A DNA stretch of 64,000 nt from Thermodesulfomicrobium sp. WS (GCF_027925145.1 NZ_AP027130.1:1612001-1676000), one strand, 5' to 3'. Counted from the first letter of the stretch, positions 34,124 through 43,810 are shown. The notes: generated by a model from the sequence alone, not told the origin. Translations and numbers: made by a program.

Positions 34124-35143
34124 ATGGTCCCGCTGCGCCCCCGCTGGCAGGGCTGGGCCCGCCAGGTCCTGCGCTTCACCACCGAAGAATTGGGCGTGGA
34201 CTTGCGCGGGACCCGCGTGCTGGTGGCGTACTCCACTGGAGTAGACTCCACGGTGCTGCTCCACCTTCTGGCTTCGTGGCGTGCGCCCCTGGGAATCGAA
34301 GTCCACGCGGCCCACGCGCACCACGGCCTGCGGCCCGAGGCGGACCTCGAGGCCCAAAAGGCCCGCGCCGTATGCGCAGCGTTGGGCGTTGCCTGCCATG
34401 TGGAGCGCCTGAAGCTCTCGGGCGATATGGCAAGCCCGGGCATGGAAGATCAGGCCCGCCAGGCGCGCTACACCTGGCTCGAAAACGTGCGCCGCGCCAC
34501 CCAAAGCCACTGGATCCTCACCGCGCACCACGCCAACGACCTCGCCGAAGACATCCTGCTGCGCCTCGTGCGCGGGGTGGGCTGGCCTGCGCTGGCGGGC
34601 ATGCCCGGCCGCGATGACACCCGCCGCCTGCTGCGGCCCCTTTTGTGCTGCCCCAAGGAGACCTTGGTGCGCTACGCCCAGGAGCACGAGCTCTCCTGGT
34701 GCGAAGATCCCTCCAACTGCCTGCCCCTTACCCGACGCAATCGCATCCGCACCCAGGTGCTGCCCCTGCTCTGTGCGGAGAACCCACGCTGGCTGGAGCG
34801 CTGCCTGGACCTGTGGCGTCTGGCCTCCCGGGACGCCGCTTTTTGGCAAGACCAGACCCGCCCCTTGCGCCTGATACGCTTTTTCCCCAATGAGTTTCTG
34901 CGCGCCATGCCCGCGGCCCAAAGGCTGCGCGTCCTTGCCACAGCGCTGCGAAGCCTCGGACCAGGGCAGGTGCGCGCCCAAACCCTGCTGCGCGTGGACG
35001 AACTCTGGTACCACCAGCGCCATCCGCGCTGCGTGCAATTTCCCGGGGATAAGTGCATCCTCGTGCGCGCCGACGGCCTGGCGGTCATGCCCATATTCCG
35101 CCGCCCGCAAGCCGACTTCGCCCGCACTTCATTTTCTCTCTAG
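34124..35143 (+). CDS. tilS: tRNA(Ile)-lysidine synthetase
   Basis: 339 residues of the TilS ATP-pyrophosphatase family. The P-loop reads AYSTGVDSTVLL, where the usual second residue of SGGxDS is Thr instead of Gly. It is followed by HAHHGLRPEAD, ILTAHHANDLAEDILLRL and GMPGRDDTRRLLRPLL, all typical. The C-terminal domain is short. It converts C34 of tRNA-Ile to lysidine. The start at 34124 is two bases after the preceding stop. Confidence 0.9.
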   Translation: MVPLRPRWQGWARQVLRFTTEELGVDLRGTRVLVAYSTGVDSTVLLHLLASWRAPLGIEVHAAHAHHGLRPEADLEAQKARAVCAALGVACHVERLKLSGDMASPGMEDQARQARYTWLENVRRATQSHWILTAHHANDLAEDILLRLVRGVGWPALAGMPGRDDTRRLLRPLLCCPKETLVRYAQEHELSWCEDPSNCLPLTRRNRIRTQVLPLLCAENPRWLERCLDLWRLASRDAAFWQDQTRPLRLIRFFPNEFLRAMPAAQRLRVLATALRSLGPGQVRAQTLLRVDELWYHQRHPRCVQFPGDKCILVRADGLAVMPIFRRPQADFARTSFSL

Positions 35144-35190
35144 CTTCTGCGGCCCGCTCCTGCTACACCAACTCCAAGGAGGAGAGCCCT

Positions 35191-35649
35191 ATGGCATACT
35201 GGCATTGGATCGTCCTCGGCATTGTGCTTGTCATTGTCGAGGCCTTTGTCCCGAGCTTTACCATCTTCTGGTTCGGCCTGGCTGCAGTGGTGGTGGGCGC
35301 GCTGCTCTGGATCGGCGTTCCCATGGAGCTCACCGCGCAAATTTTTGCCTGGGCTGTTTTGTCCTGCGCCTTCTGCGCCCTGTGGTTTCTGGTGCTCAAG
35401 CCCCGCATGCGCGACAAGACTACCGCCGGCATCTCCCGGGAAGGGGTCTTGGGGCAAATCGGGCAGGTGGTGGCCGTGCCCGGCCCGGATGGCCTTGGCC
35501 GCGTGCGCTTCAGCACCCCGCTTTTGGGTGATGACGAATGGCCCATGCGCTGCTCCGACCCCGTGCAATTGGGAGATCGGGTAATCGTCGTCGATATCAC
35601 GGGGAACACTTTGGTGGTGTCCCGCAAACCGAGCTCGGAGGTCTTATGA
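35191..35649 (+). CDS. NfeD-like membrane protein
   Basis: 152 residues. Two or three closely packed membrane spans (about 5-75) precede a C-terminal OB-fold-like domain with GQIGQVVAV and a VVDITGNTLVV strand, the NfeD short form. AAGGAGGAG precedes the ATG. It overlaps by four bases the following SPFH-domain gene; NfeD and stomatin-like proteins commonly pair and act together in membrane microdomain organisation or quality control. Confidence 0.88.
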   Translation: MAYWHWIVLGIVLVIVEAFVPSFTIFWFGLAAVVVGALLWIGVPMELTAQIFAWAVLSCAFCALWFLVLKPRMRDKTTAGISREGVLGQIGQVVAVPGPDGLGRVRFSTPLLGDDEWPMRCSDPVQLGDRVIVVDITGNTLVVSRKPSSEVL

Positions 35650-36515
35650 ATCCAGGACTCGTCCTCGTTGTCTTTATTCTTGTCCTTGTGGGAGTCACCC
35701 TGTTTTTGGGCGTGCGCATCGTGCCGCAGGGGTACAAATTCGTGGTGCAGCGCCTCGGCAAGTACCACTCCACCCTCGGTCCAGGACTCAATCTCATCAT
35801 CCCGTACATGGATACGGTGGCCTATAAAGTGACCACCAAAGACATCGTCCTGGACATTCCCTCCCAAGACGTGATCACCCGGGACAATGCCGTCATCATC
35901 ACCAATGCCGTGGCCTACATCAATATCGTCGCCCCGGAAAAGGCCGTCTACGGGGTGGAAGACTACCGCCTCGCCATCCAGACCTTGGTGCAGACCTCAC
36001 TGCGCTCCATCATTGGCGAGATGGATCTCGACGACGCCCTTTCTTCTCGGGAACAGATCAAGACCAAACTCAAAAACGCCATTTCCGACGACATCGCGGA
36101 CTGGGGGATCGTGCTCAAGACCGTGGAAATCCAGGACATCAAGCCCTCGGACACCATGCAGCAGGCCATGGAAGAACAGGCCGCGGCCGAACGGGCCCGG
36201 CGGGCCATGGTCACCCGCGCCGAAGGCGAAAAGGCTTCGGCCATCCTCCAGGCCGAAGGCAAGCTCGAAGCCTCCAAACGCGAGGCCCAAGCCAAGATCG
36301 TGCTCGCCGAAGGCGACAAGAACGCCATCGCCAAGATCGCCGAGGCCGCGGCCACGGCGGAAACCACGCTCCATTACCTGTTAGGACAACGCTACGTGGA
36401 CGCCCTGCGCGCCCTGGCCGAACAGCAAGGCTCGCGCACCGTGGTGCTGCCTGCGGATTTGACCTCCGCCATCCAAGGGCTTTTGGGCGGGGGGAAACAA
36501 GCCCCGTCACGATAA
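35646..36515 (+). CDS. SPFH/stomatin-like protein (QmcA type)
   Basis: 289 residues. One N-terminal span (about 5-24) is followed by the SPFH core with VPQGYKFVVQRLGKY and LIIPYMDTVAYKV, then an alanine/glutamate-rich coiled coil (about 175-260) of the QmcA/stomatin kind. It is a membrane scaffold forming oligomers, and the partner NfeD is encoded just upstream with a four-base overlap. Charge-dense helices explain the unusual open frames on the other strand here. Confidence 0.9.
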   Translation: MNPGLVLVVFILVLVGVTLFLGVRIVPQGYKFVVQRLGKYHSTLGPGLNLIIPYMDTVAYKVTTKDIVLDIPSQDVITRDNAVIITNAVAYINIVAPEKAVYGVEDYRLAIQTLVQTSLRSIIGEMDLDDALSSREQIKTKLKNAISDDIADWGIVLKTVEIQDIKPSDTMQQAMEEQAAAERARRAMVTRAEGEKASAILQAEGKLEASKREAQAKIVLAEGDKNAIAKIAEAAATAETTLHYLLGQRYVDALRALAEQQGSRTVVLPADLTSAIQGLLGGGKQAPSR

Positions 36516-36576
36516 CCGCGCCGGCCGGAAGATCATTGGCCGAAACTTTTTTCCGTGCCCAGGGAGGCGTTCATTG

Positions 36577-37623
36577 ATGATGCATGAGCTCGTCCAACAC
36601 TACTACGGCAAACACATCCAACGAACCCAAGACCTCAAGGTCCAATCCTGCTGCACCCCCGGCAACGTACCGCCATGGATCAAGCCGCTCGTTGCCAATA
36701 TCCACCCCAAAGTCATGGAACGCTTCTACGGCTGCGGCCTCACCTGCCCACCGCTTGTGGAAGGCTGCCGCGTGCTCGATCTCGGCTGCGGTGCAGGCCG
36801 GGATGCCTACCTGCTTGCCCAATTGGTGGGGCCGCACGGCGAGGTCATTGGCGTGGACATGACGGAGGAACAGCTGGCCGTGGCCGAAGCCCACCGCCAC
36901 TGGCATGCCGAGCGCTTCGGTTTTGCCAACGTGCGCTTCCTCAAAGGCTATATCGAACATCTGGACGACCTCGGCCTTGAGCCCGGCAGCTTCGATGTGA
37001 TCGTCTCCAATTGCGTGGTCAACCTCTCTTGCGACAAGCCCGCAGTCCTTGCCGGGGTCAAACGCTTGCTCAAGGAAGGCGGCGAGTTCTATTTTTCCGA
37101 CGTGTACGCCGACCGGCGCGTGCCAGAGTCCATGCGCACCGACCCCGTCCTCTACGGCGAATGCCTGGGCGGAGCCCTCTATTGGAACGACTTTCTCCGC
37201 ATGGCCCAAGCCGCGGGCTTCCCGGACCCACGCCTGGTGGAAGATCGGCCGATCACCATCACGGAACCGGGGGTGGCGGCGTGCGTGGGGACGGCGGTTC
37301 GCTTCTTTTCCGCAACCTACCGCCTCTTCCATGTCCCGGACCTTGAGAGCGACGGCGAAGACTACGGCCAGGCCGTCATCTACCACGGGACCATCCCCCA
37401 TCATCGCGATGGGCTGGTCTTCGACAAGCACTTCCACTTCCCCACGGGCAAGACCGTTCCGGTGTGCGGCAATACCTGGCGTATTCTCAAGGCCAGCCGC
37501 CTTGCGCCGCACTTCACCTTCATCGGCGACTTTACCCGCCACTACGGGATCTTTGCGGGCTGCGGCAAATCCATGCCCTTTACGGACCAGCGCACCGGCG
37601 AAGTGCAGTGCGGCTGCAGCTAG
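36577..37623 (+). CDS. arsM: ArsM-like SAM-dependent methyltransferase (arsenite methyltransferase type)
   Basis: 348 residues. The N-terminus HYYGKHIQRTQDLKVQSCC (Cys25, Cys26) and the SAM motif LDLGCGAGRDAYLLAQ match ArsM. Cys146 lies in VSNCVVNLS, the family cysteine that binds trivalent arsenic. The C-terminal part (about 245-348) carries more cysteines, ending CGCS. ArsM methylates arsenite for detoxification. No arsR or pump gene is adjacent. GGAGG supports the ATG at 36577; a TTG codon precedes it. Another metalloid or thiol substrate cannot be excluded. Confidence 0.82.
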   Translation: MMHELVQHYYGKHIQRTQDLKVQSCCTPGNVPPWIKPLVANIHPKVMERFYGCGLTCPPLVEGCRVLDLGCGAGRDAYLLAQLVGPHGEVIGVDMTEEQLAVAEAHRHWHAERFGFANVRFLKGYIEHLDDLGLEPGSFDVIVSNCVVNLSCDKPAVLAGVKRLLKEGGEFYFSDVYADRRVPESMRTDPVLYGECLGGALYWNDFLRMAQAAGFPDPRLVEDRPITITEPGVAACVGTAVRFFSATYRLFHVPDLESDGEDYGQAVIYHGTIPHHRDGLVFDKHFHFPTGKTVPVCGNTWRILKASRLAPHFTFIGDFTRHYGIFAGCGKSMPFTDQRTGEVQCGCS

Positions 37624-37649
37624 GAGTTGTCGTCACAATCCATGCCAAC

Positions 37650-37683
37650 AATGTGGCCGCGGGATCTCTCCCACGGCCACATT
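37650..37683. terminator. Long stem-loop between convergent arsM-like and potD genes
   Basis: A 15-base stem with one mismatch closes on a TCTC loop: AATGTGGCCG (37650-37659) pairs with CGGCCACATT (37674-37683), extended inward by GGGA/TCCC. It is symmetrical and lies between two convergent stops. T-runs are short or absent, so it may act as a bidirectional terminator or mRNA 3' stabiliser. Confidence 0.55.
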
Positions 37684-37731
37684 GCTCTCGCAAAGGCGGC
37701 CACGGCGCCTCTGCTACGGACCAAACACCCT

Positions 37732-38760
37732 CTATTGGGTCTTCACCCGCATCCAACACTGCTCGTAGGCAGTGACCGCAGGGCCCAAGTCGGTTTCAAA
37801 TTCGCCGCGGGAAAGGACCTCGTCCGAAGGATACACGATGGGACTTTTTTGGACATCGGCATCCAAAAGCGCACGTCCCGGGACATTGGGCGAAGAATAG
37901 GTAAACTCTTCGGCGATCCGCGCCGCCACGTCAGGCCGCAGGATGTAATTTATAAAACGATGGGCGGCATCCACATTGCGTGCGTTTTTGGGGATGCACA
38001 TGCTATCGATCCATAAACTATAACCTTCATTGGGATACACGTACTGAATGGCGGGGTTTTCCTGCGACGCAATATAGGCCTCGCCGTTCCAGAGTACCGC
38101 CACACTCACCTCGCCATTGAGCAATGCCTGCTTGGGAGAATCGGAGTCGAAGACCCGCACATTGCCCACCAAGTCTGGAAGCATGGCGCATGCCTGCTCC
38201 ACCACAGTGGCATCGCGCTCATTGAGGGATCGGCCCATGCGCTTGAGCGCAAGGCCGATGACCCCGCGCATGTCGTTGGGAAGCAGAAGCTTTCCCCGAA
38301 GCTCGGGTCTCCACAGATCCGCGATGCCCCGCACTTGGGCGGCTGCAGGATCGCTGGTATTCACCGCAATGCCTGTTGACCCCCACATGTAGGGAACACT
38401 GTACTCGTTTTCTGGATCAAAGGGCCGGCCCAAAAGGCGCGGATCGATATTCTGAAGATTGGGGAGTTTCTTTTTATCGATCTTCTGCAGCAATCCTTCC
38501 CGAATCATCCGCGCCACATAATCTGTGGAAGGCACGACGATATCATAGCCCTTGGCGTCAAGCACCTTGACTTTGGCGTACATGGCCTCGTTGCTATCAT
38601 AGGTGGACATGTGCACCTTGACGCCGGTCTCTTTCTCAAACCCCTGAAGCACGCTTTCCGGCATGTACTCGGACCAATTGTACACGTAGAGCGCTTCCGC
38701 CGCCATGGCAGATGTATGCGCCAACACAAGACACATCACAGCAATCCAGCGGGACATCAT
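37732..38760 (-). CDS. potD: Spermidine/putrescine ABC transporter substrate-binding protein
   Basis: 342 residues. A signal peptide (about 1-20, ending AMAAE) is followed by LYVYNWSEYMPESVL, the classic PotD/PotF opening, then YDIVVPSTDYVARMI, YMWGSTGIAVN and WIDSMCIPKNARN. It is the periplasmic polyamine receptor of the potABCD operon, the last gene on this strand. AAGGAG precedes the ATG, which overlaps the potC stop. Binding specificity (spermidine or putrescine) is not visible. Confidence 0.92.
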   Translation of the reverse strand: MMSRWIAVMCLVLAHTSAMAAEALYVYNWSEYMPESVLQGFEKETGVKVHMSTYDSNEAMYAKVKVLDAKGYDIVVPSTDYVARMIREGLLQKIDKKKLPNLQNIDPRLLGRPFDPENEYSVPYMWGSTGIAVNTSDPAAAQVRGIADLWRPELRGKLLLPNDMRGVIGLALKRMGRSLNERDATVVEQACAMLPDLVGNVRVFDSDSPKQALLNGEVSVAVLWNGEAYIASQENPAIQYVYPNEGYSLWIDSMCIPKNARNVDAAHRFINYILRPDVAARIAEEFTYSSPNVPGRALLDADVQKSPIVYPSDEVLSRGEFETDLGPAVTAYEQCWMRVKTQ

Positions 38761-39521
38761 GTGTTCTCCTTGAAGAAACGGTGTGCAATGCCGACGGCAA
38801 CCGTCGTGACCCCAATCATGACCGTGCACAGGGCATTGATCTCGGGTTTGAAGCCAAGGCGCACCATGGAATAGATGCGCAGCGGCAGCACCTCGAAGGT
38901 CGGCCCTGTGGTAAAAAAGCTGATGACCACGTCATCGAGCGACAAGGTAAAGCTCAAAAACCATCCGGCGAGCACCGCTGGAGCGACTAAGGGCACCACC
39001 ACATGGCGGAACACGGCAAAATCCCCGGCCCCCAAATCTCTGGCCGCCTCGATGAGATGGGGATCAAAGCCGTGCAGCTTGCCCTGTACCACAATGGCTA
39101 CAAATGGAACGCAGAGCGTCACGTGGGCCAAAAGCAGCGTCCCAAACCCCAGAGGCAAGCCTGCCAGCATGAAAAGCACCAGCAAGGAAATACCGATGAC
39201 GATATCCGGAGACATCATCATGACAAACAAGGTCGCCCCAATGACCTTACGGGAAGGAAAGCGCCAGCGAGTGAGGGCAAAGGCCATCATGGTGCCAAGC
39301 AACGTGGAAATCGTTGCGCTTACCACGGCAACCACAAGGGAATTCAACGCTGCGGTCATGAGGGCGCTGTTTTCCCAAAGACTTGCATACCACTGCAACG
39401 AAAACCCCTTCCAGGCCATGGAATAACGAGAGGCATTGAAGGAATACACCACCATGACCGCCAGTGGAATATACAAAAAGGCGAGCACCATGAACACGTA
39501 GATGCGGCGCAGCGTCTTCAT
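38757..39521 (-). CDS. potC: Spermidine/putrescine ABC transporter permease
   Basis: 254 residues with six membrane spans and the cytoplasmic EAA loop (EAARDLGAGDFAVFRHVVVPLV) that contacts the ATPase. Similarity to PotC is clear in VVYSFNASRYSMAWKGFS near the start and in the SLDDVVISFFTTGP stretch. It overlaps potB and potD by four bases, consistent with a coupled transporter operon. Confidence 0.93.
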   Translation of the reverse strand: MKTLRRIYVFMVLAFLYIPLAVMVVYSFNASRYSMAWKGFSLQWYASLWENSALMTAALNSLVVAVVSATISTLLGTMMAFALTRWRFPSRKVIGATLFVMMMSPDIVIGISLLVLFMLAGLPLGFGTLLLAHVTLCVPFVAIVVQGKLHGFDPHLIEAARDLGAGDFAVFRHVVVPLVAPAVLAGWFLSFTLSLDDVVISFFTTGPTFEVLPLRIYSMVRLGFKPEINALCTVMIGVTTVAVGIAHRFFKENT

Positions 39522-40375
39522 GAGTTGACGTCTCCCTCATGAATGCGGTGCTGACTCCACCAGTACACCAAAAGAAATACCACCATGATGGCCGTCAGCA
39601 GCGTGCTCGCCGCAGCGCCCAAGGGCCATTGGCGCGTGAGCAAAAATTGATCGCGGATAAAGTTGCCCACCAGCATGGTCTTGGCCCCGCCGAGCACGTC
39701 GGCCACGTAGAACATGCCCAGTCCCGGCAAAAAGACGAGCATACACCCCGTGATGATACCCGGCAGCACCAAGGGGATCTTCACGTGCCACAGCACCCGC
39801 CACCGTCCGGCGCCCAGATCCCGGGCCGCCTCCTCAAAGCGGGGGTCCAGGCGATCCAAGGCGGCGTACAGAGGAAGGATCATAAACGGCAGCAAGGTAT
39901 ACACCAGCCCTGCCACCACCGCCCCGCTGGTGTAGAGCAGCGTCAACGGCGCATCCACGAAGCCCAAGGCCAAAAGCACCCGATTCACCAGGCCGCTGGT
40001 ATTGAGGAGTACGGTCATGGCGTAGGTGCGCACCAGCGAATTCGTCCAAAAAGGGACGACCACCAAAAGGAGCACAATCCGACGTACCGCAGGCGTTGCC
40101 CGGGCCATCGCCGAGGCAAAGGGATAGGCAAGAATCAAGCAGCATAGAGTCACTGCCGCGGACAAGGAAATGGATGAGAAAAAGATCTGGGCATGGACGC
40201 CATCGAACAGGGCCAAATAGTTGGAGAGCGTCCAGTCCAATACCACAAAGGTGTCTGGGGAAGAACGGCACACGCTGGTCCCCAGCACCAGCATATTGGG
40301 CAGAAACCCGAAGACGGCCATCCAGAGCACCGTGCCGGTGATGACCAGACGACGAAAGAGTCCTTCACGACGCAT
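39518..40375 (-). CDS. potB: Spermidine/putrescine ABC transporter permease
   Basis: 285 residues with six spans and the EAA loop (EEAARDLGAGRWRVLWHVKIPLV). PFWTNSLVRTYAMTVLLN is the PotB-type periplasmic/second-span signature. The ATG at 40375 lies 11 bases inside potA. The long open frame extending upstream in this reading frame is a shadow of potA. Confidence 0.93.
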   Translation of the reverse strand: MRREGLFRRLVITGTVLWMAVFGFLPNMLVLGTSVCRSSPDTFVVLDWTLSNYLALFDGVHAQIFFSSISLSAAVTLCCLILAYPFASAMARATPAVRRIVLLLVVVPFWTNSLVRTYAMTVLLNTSGLVNRVLLALGFVDAPLTLLYTSGAVVAGLVYTLLPFMILPLYAALDRLDPRFEEAARDLGAGRWRVLWHVKIPLVLPGIITGCMLVFLPGLGMFYVADVLGGAKTMLVGNFIRDQFLLTRQWPLGAAASTLLTAIMVVFLLVYWWSQHRIHEGDVNS

Positions 40376-41489
40376 GGGGGAGCACCGTTTCCCAGCCCTG
40401 CACCCAGGTGACGGCCACCCGGTCCCCGGCGCGGAAATACACCGTCTCGTCGTCTTCATTGAAGAATTCGGTGGCCGTGAGCACCGTGCCGCTATCGAGA
40501 CGCAGCACCACGTCATAGGTGGCACCTTTGTACACCGTCTCTTCCACGACGCCCAAAAACGCGGGCACCCGGCCGAAACTTTCGCGAAGCTCCGGGTCTT
40601 CGTCCAAGTCCCGCACGGTTTCCACCCGCAAGTCCTCAGGCCGCAAAAGGACATGCACCTGGTCGCCAGCGCTCCAGGCGGCATTTGGCGTCCGCAGCGC
40701 AATGACCCGGCCTTCCACCCGTACCTGAGTGACTTCGCCCAAACACGCCACCACCTCCGCAGGCAGCACGTTGATCTCGCCCACGAAGCGCGCCACAAAA
40801 AGATTTGCGGGGTTTTCGTACACCGCTGTGGGGGTATCCAATTGCTCCACCCGTCCCTGGTTCATGACCGCCACCCGGTCGGACATGGAAAAGGCCTCTT
40901 CCTGGTCGTGGGTGACGAGGATGAAGGTGATCCCCAAAGAGCGCTGCAGATGCTTGAGCTCGAGCTGCATGCGCCGGCGCAGACGGTAGTCCAGGGCGGA
41001 AAGGGGCTCGTCGAGGAGCAGCACCACCGGCTTGTTCACCACAGCCCGGGCAATGGCCACCCGCTGCTGCTGGCCGCCCGAGAGCCGGTCCACCATACGC
41101 GTGGCAAACTCTTCCATATGCACCAGGTGCAAGGCTTCCTCAACCCGACGACGGATCTCGCGTGCGCCAACGCCCCGCATGCGCAGGCCAAAGGCCACGT
41201 TGTCGAACACGTTCATGTGGGGAAAAAGGGCGTAGCTTTGAAATACCGTATTGATAGCGCGGCGCTCCGGCGGCACCCCGGTCATGGATCGCCCCTCGAG
41301 GAGGATCTCCCCTGCGCTCGGTGTTTCAAAACCGGCAAGTAGCCGGAGCACCGTGGTCTTGCCGCACCCGGAAGGACCAAGGAGTGTGAGAAATTCCCCC
41401 CGTTCCACGGCAAGAGAGATGCCGTCCACGGCAAGGGTATCCCCGTAGCGCTTGCTTACCGCACGCAGTTCCAAGACGGTATCCGCCAC
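40365..41489 (-). CDS. potA: Spermidine/putrescine ABC transporter ATP-binding protein
   Basis: 374 residues. Walker A is GPSGCGKT (38-45), then the Q-loop [10 protein letters not shown], signature LSGGQQQR, Walker B LLLDEPLS and H-loop THDQEEA. The C-terminal TOBE regulatory domain has [11 protein letters not shown]. The start is GTG at 41489 with GGAGGGA just upstream; no in-frame ATG is closer. It leads the potABCD operon. On the minus strand TTGACT lies at 41575-41580, but no clear -10 box follows. Confidence 0.92.
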   Translation of the reverse strand: MADTVLELRAVSKRYGDTLAVDGISLAVERGEFLTLLGPSGCGKTTVLRLLAGFETPSAGEILLEGRSMTGVPPERRAINTVFQSYALFPHMNVFDNVAFGLRMRGVGAREIRRRVEEALHLVHMEEFATRMVDRLSGGQQQRVAIARAVVNKPVVLLLDEPLSALDYRLRRRMQLELKHLQRSLGITFILVTHDQEEAFSMSDRVAVMNQGRVEQLDTPTAVYENPANLFVARFVGEINVLPAEVVACLGEVTQVRVEGRVIALRTPNAAWSAGDQVHVLLRPEDLRVETVRDLDEDPELRESFGRVPAFLGVVEETVYKGATYDVVLRLDSGTVLTATEFFNEDDETVYFRAGDRVAVTWVQGWETVLPHAS

Positions 41490-41606
41490 TCTCCCTCCAT
41501 GATCTCAACGTGTCCGTCGCTTTCAGAGAAAAAATCTGACCGCGCTTTTGCGCGCTTTGAAAAGAAAAAAACGTAAAGTCAAGAAAAAAGAAAAACTTTC
41601 TCCACC

Positions 41607-41636
41607 AAAAAAGGCGGCCCGAAGACCGCCTTTTTT
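41607..41636. terminator. Bidirectional rho-independent terminator (AAAAAAGGCGG...CCGCCTTTTTT)
   Basis: A stem GGCGG/CCGCC with an eight-base loop is flanked by six A on the left and six T on the right (41607-41636), so it can act on both strands. On the minus strand it lies after the ICMT-like stop (41656) and before potA, insulating the pot operon from upstream transcription. Confidence 0.85.
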
Positions 41637-41655
41637 ATCACAAAACATTTATGTT

Positions 41656-42087
41656 CTACATCTTACATGGTATCAATCGAGAAACACGCTCCTTATATGC
41701 AAAATATTGCTCTCCAAACTTTTCTTCCAATTCCATTTCCTCTTCTTCAACGCTTTGGAAAAACAAATACACTGCGTATAAAATTCCTAAAATACCGATG
41801 TTAGTATTAAGGATCAGACACAGTCCAGGCATGATGCCCAGAAAATGCGCTGCGGCTGCAGGATGTCGCGTCCAGGCGTAGGGTCCATCCTGAACCAGAA
41901 AGACGCCGCCTTCCGAACGCTTGAGGGCCCGCTTGGCCCACACCAAGGCCGCCAGCCCAAGCCCCAGCCATACCAGCCCCCACAAGGCTCCCAGCATCAG
42001 GTAGCGCGTGCCGAGGATGCCGTTTTCGAGCACTGCGCCAGCGATGATGACGCCATAGCCAGCAAGAAAAGGATGACGCTGCTGCAT
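41656..42087 (-). CDS. Isoprenylcysteine carboxyl methyltransferase-like membrane protein
   Basis: 143 residues with about four spans. The C-terminal half has VQDGPYAWTRHPAAAAHFLG and the FGEQYFAYKERVSRLIP ending typical of the ICMT/PEMT-like bacterial family. Members methylate small lipophilic thiols or acids, but most bacterial copies have no known substrate. DNA for the C-terminal end is notably AT-rich compared with the surroundings. It lies 33 bases after ettA. Confidence 0.72.
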   Translation of the reverse strand: MQQRHPFLAGYGVIIAGAVLENGILGTRYLMLGALWGLVWLGLGLAALVWAKRALKRSEGGVFLVQDGPYAWTRHPAAAAHFLGIMPGLCLILNTNIGILGILYAVYLFFQSVEEEEMELEEKFGEQYFAYKERVSRLIPCKM

Positions 42088-42120
42088 GGGACCTCCCTCC
42101 GGTGTTGTTGTGGCGAAAGA

Positions 42121-43797
42121 TTAGCGGGTAAGCTGCCGATAGCGGATGCGCCGGGGGACGAGCAAGTCCTGACCGGTGCGACGCTTGTAGTCTTTTTCGT
42201 ACTCCGAATAATTGCCCTCGAACCACACGGCCTGGCTATCGCCCTCGAAGGCCAGGATATGCGTGGCCACGCGGTCGAGGAACCAGCGGTCATGGGAGAT
42301 GATGAGCGCGCAGCCGGCGTAGTGCTCCAGGGCGTCTTCCAAGGCGCGCAGGGTATTGACGTCCAGGTCGTTGGTGGGCTCGTCCAACAGGAGCACATTG
42401 GCCTCGCGCTGGAGCATGAGGGCAAGGTACAGGCGGTTGCGCTCGCCGCCCGAAAGCACGGCCACCTGCTTTTGCTGCTCCGCACCCGTGAAGCCGAATT
42501 TGGCCACGTACGCCCGGGAGTTGACGTCCCGGCCCCCCAGGGAAATCATGTCATAGCCGCCGGACACGGCCTCCCAGACACTCTTTTTCCCGTCCAAATT
42601 CTGGCGTTCCTGATCCACGTACGCCAGGCGCACCGTGGGCCCCAAGCGGATTTCCCCGGCATCGGGGTGCTCCTGGCCGGTAATCATGCGAAAGAGCGTG
42701 GTCTTGCCCGCGCCGTTGGGGCCGATGATGCCCACAATGGCGCCCGGCGGCACCGTGAAGGTGAGATTTTCCACCAGCACGCGGTCTCCGAAGGACTTAT
42801 ACACGTCTTTGGCCTCGATGACCACGTCTCCCAGGCGCGGCCCCGGCGGGATGAAGAGCTCCAGCTCCCGCAGCCGCTCCTTGGTCTCCTGGGAAAGGAG
42901 CTTTTCGTACGCAGTGATGCGCGCCTTGCCCTTGGCCTGCCGGCCCTTGGGGCTCATGCGGATCCACTCGAGTTCATGCTGCAGGGTACGCCGCCGGGCG
43001 CTCATCTCCTTTTCTTCCTGGGCCAGACGCTGCTCTTTTTGTTCCAACCACGAGGAATAATTGCCTTTCCACGGGATACCCATGCCGCGGTCCAGCTCCA
43101 GGATCCAGCCAGCCACGTTGTCCAAAAAGTAGCGGTCGTGGGTGACGGCGATGACCGTCCCCGGGTAGGTCTGCAGGTGATGCTCCAGCCAGCTGACCGT
43201 CTCGGCATCCAGGTGGTTGGTGGGCTCGTCCAGGAGCAGGATGTCGGGGCGCTGCAGAAGCAGTCGGCACAAGGCTACCCGCCGCTTCTCCCCGCCGGAG
43301 AGGACCGACACTGGGGTATCCGGCTCTGGGCAGCGCAGGGCGTCCATGGCCATCTCCAGCTTGGAGTCCAAGTCCCAGGCATCCGCGGCGTCGAGCTTTT
43401 CCTGTACCTCGGCCTGCCGGGCGATGAGGGCGTCCATGTCCGCGTCTGGATCGGCAAAGGCGGCATTGATGGCCTCGAATTCCGCAAGCAAGGCCACGGT
43501 GTCGGCCACCGCCTCTTGCACCACCTGGCGCACGGTTTTTTGGGGATCAAGCGTGGGCTCCTGTTCGAGATAGCCGATGCTATAGCCCGGGGCTCGAACG
43601 ATCTCTCCCTGAAAGTTGGTATCCACGCCAGCCATGATGCGCAAAAGGGAACTCTTGCCGGATCCGTTGAGCCCCAAGACGCCAATTTTCGCCCCGTAGA
43701 AAAAAGAAAGGGAGATATCCTTGAGAACGGGCTTCTTGTCATAAAATTTGGAAACCCGAATCATGGAATAAATAATCTTATTCGGTTCATCAGCCAT
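42121..43797 (-). CDS. ettA: Energy-dependent translational throttle protein EttA (ABC-F)
   Basis: 558 residues with two ABC-F ATPase domains. The first has GLNGSGKS, LSGGEKRR and LLLDEPTNHLD; the second has GPNGAGKT, LSGGERNR and LLLDEPTNDLD. A linker with the arm insertion lies between (WKGNYSSWLEQKEQRLAQEE). No membrane segment is present, as expected for a ribosome E-site factor. The MADEPNKIIYSM start agrees with the family. GGAGCAC lies upstream of the ATG at 43797. It follows the amino-acid permease gene by 13 bases. Confidence 0.93.
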   Translation of the reverse strand: MADEPNKIIYSMIRVSKFYDKKPVLKDISLSFFYGAKIGVLGLNGSGKSSLLRIMAGVDTNFQGEIVRAPGYSIGYLEQEPTLDPQKTVRQVVQEAVADTVALLAEFEAINAAFADPDADMDALIARQAEVQEKLDAADAWDLDSKLEMAMDALRCPEPDTPVSVLSGGEKRRVALCRLLLQRPDILLLDEPTNHLDAETVSWLEHHLQTYPGTVIAVTHDRYFLDNVAGWILELDRGMGIPWKGNYSSWLEQKEQRLAQEEKEMSARRRTLQHELEWIRMSPKGRQAKGKARITAYEKLLSQETKERLRELELFIPPGPRLGDVVIEAKDVYKSFGDRVLVENLTFTVPPGAIVGIIGPNGAGKTTLFRMITGQEHPDAGEIRLGPTVRLAYVDQERQNLDGKKSVWEAVSGGYDMISLGGRDVNSRAYVAKFGFTGAEQQKQVAVLSGGERNRLYLALMLQREANVLLLDEPTNDLDVNTLRALEDALEHYAGCALIISHDRWFLDRVATHILAFEGDSQAVWFEGNYSEYEKDYKRRTGQDLLVPRRIRYRQLTR

Positions 43798-43810
43798 TTT
43801 GAAGTGCTCC

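Noticed and set aside
36571-37542. Minus-strand open frame of 323 codons
   Set aside because: Shadow of the ArsM-like gene, which has a SAM motif and ribosome site.
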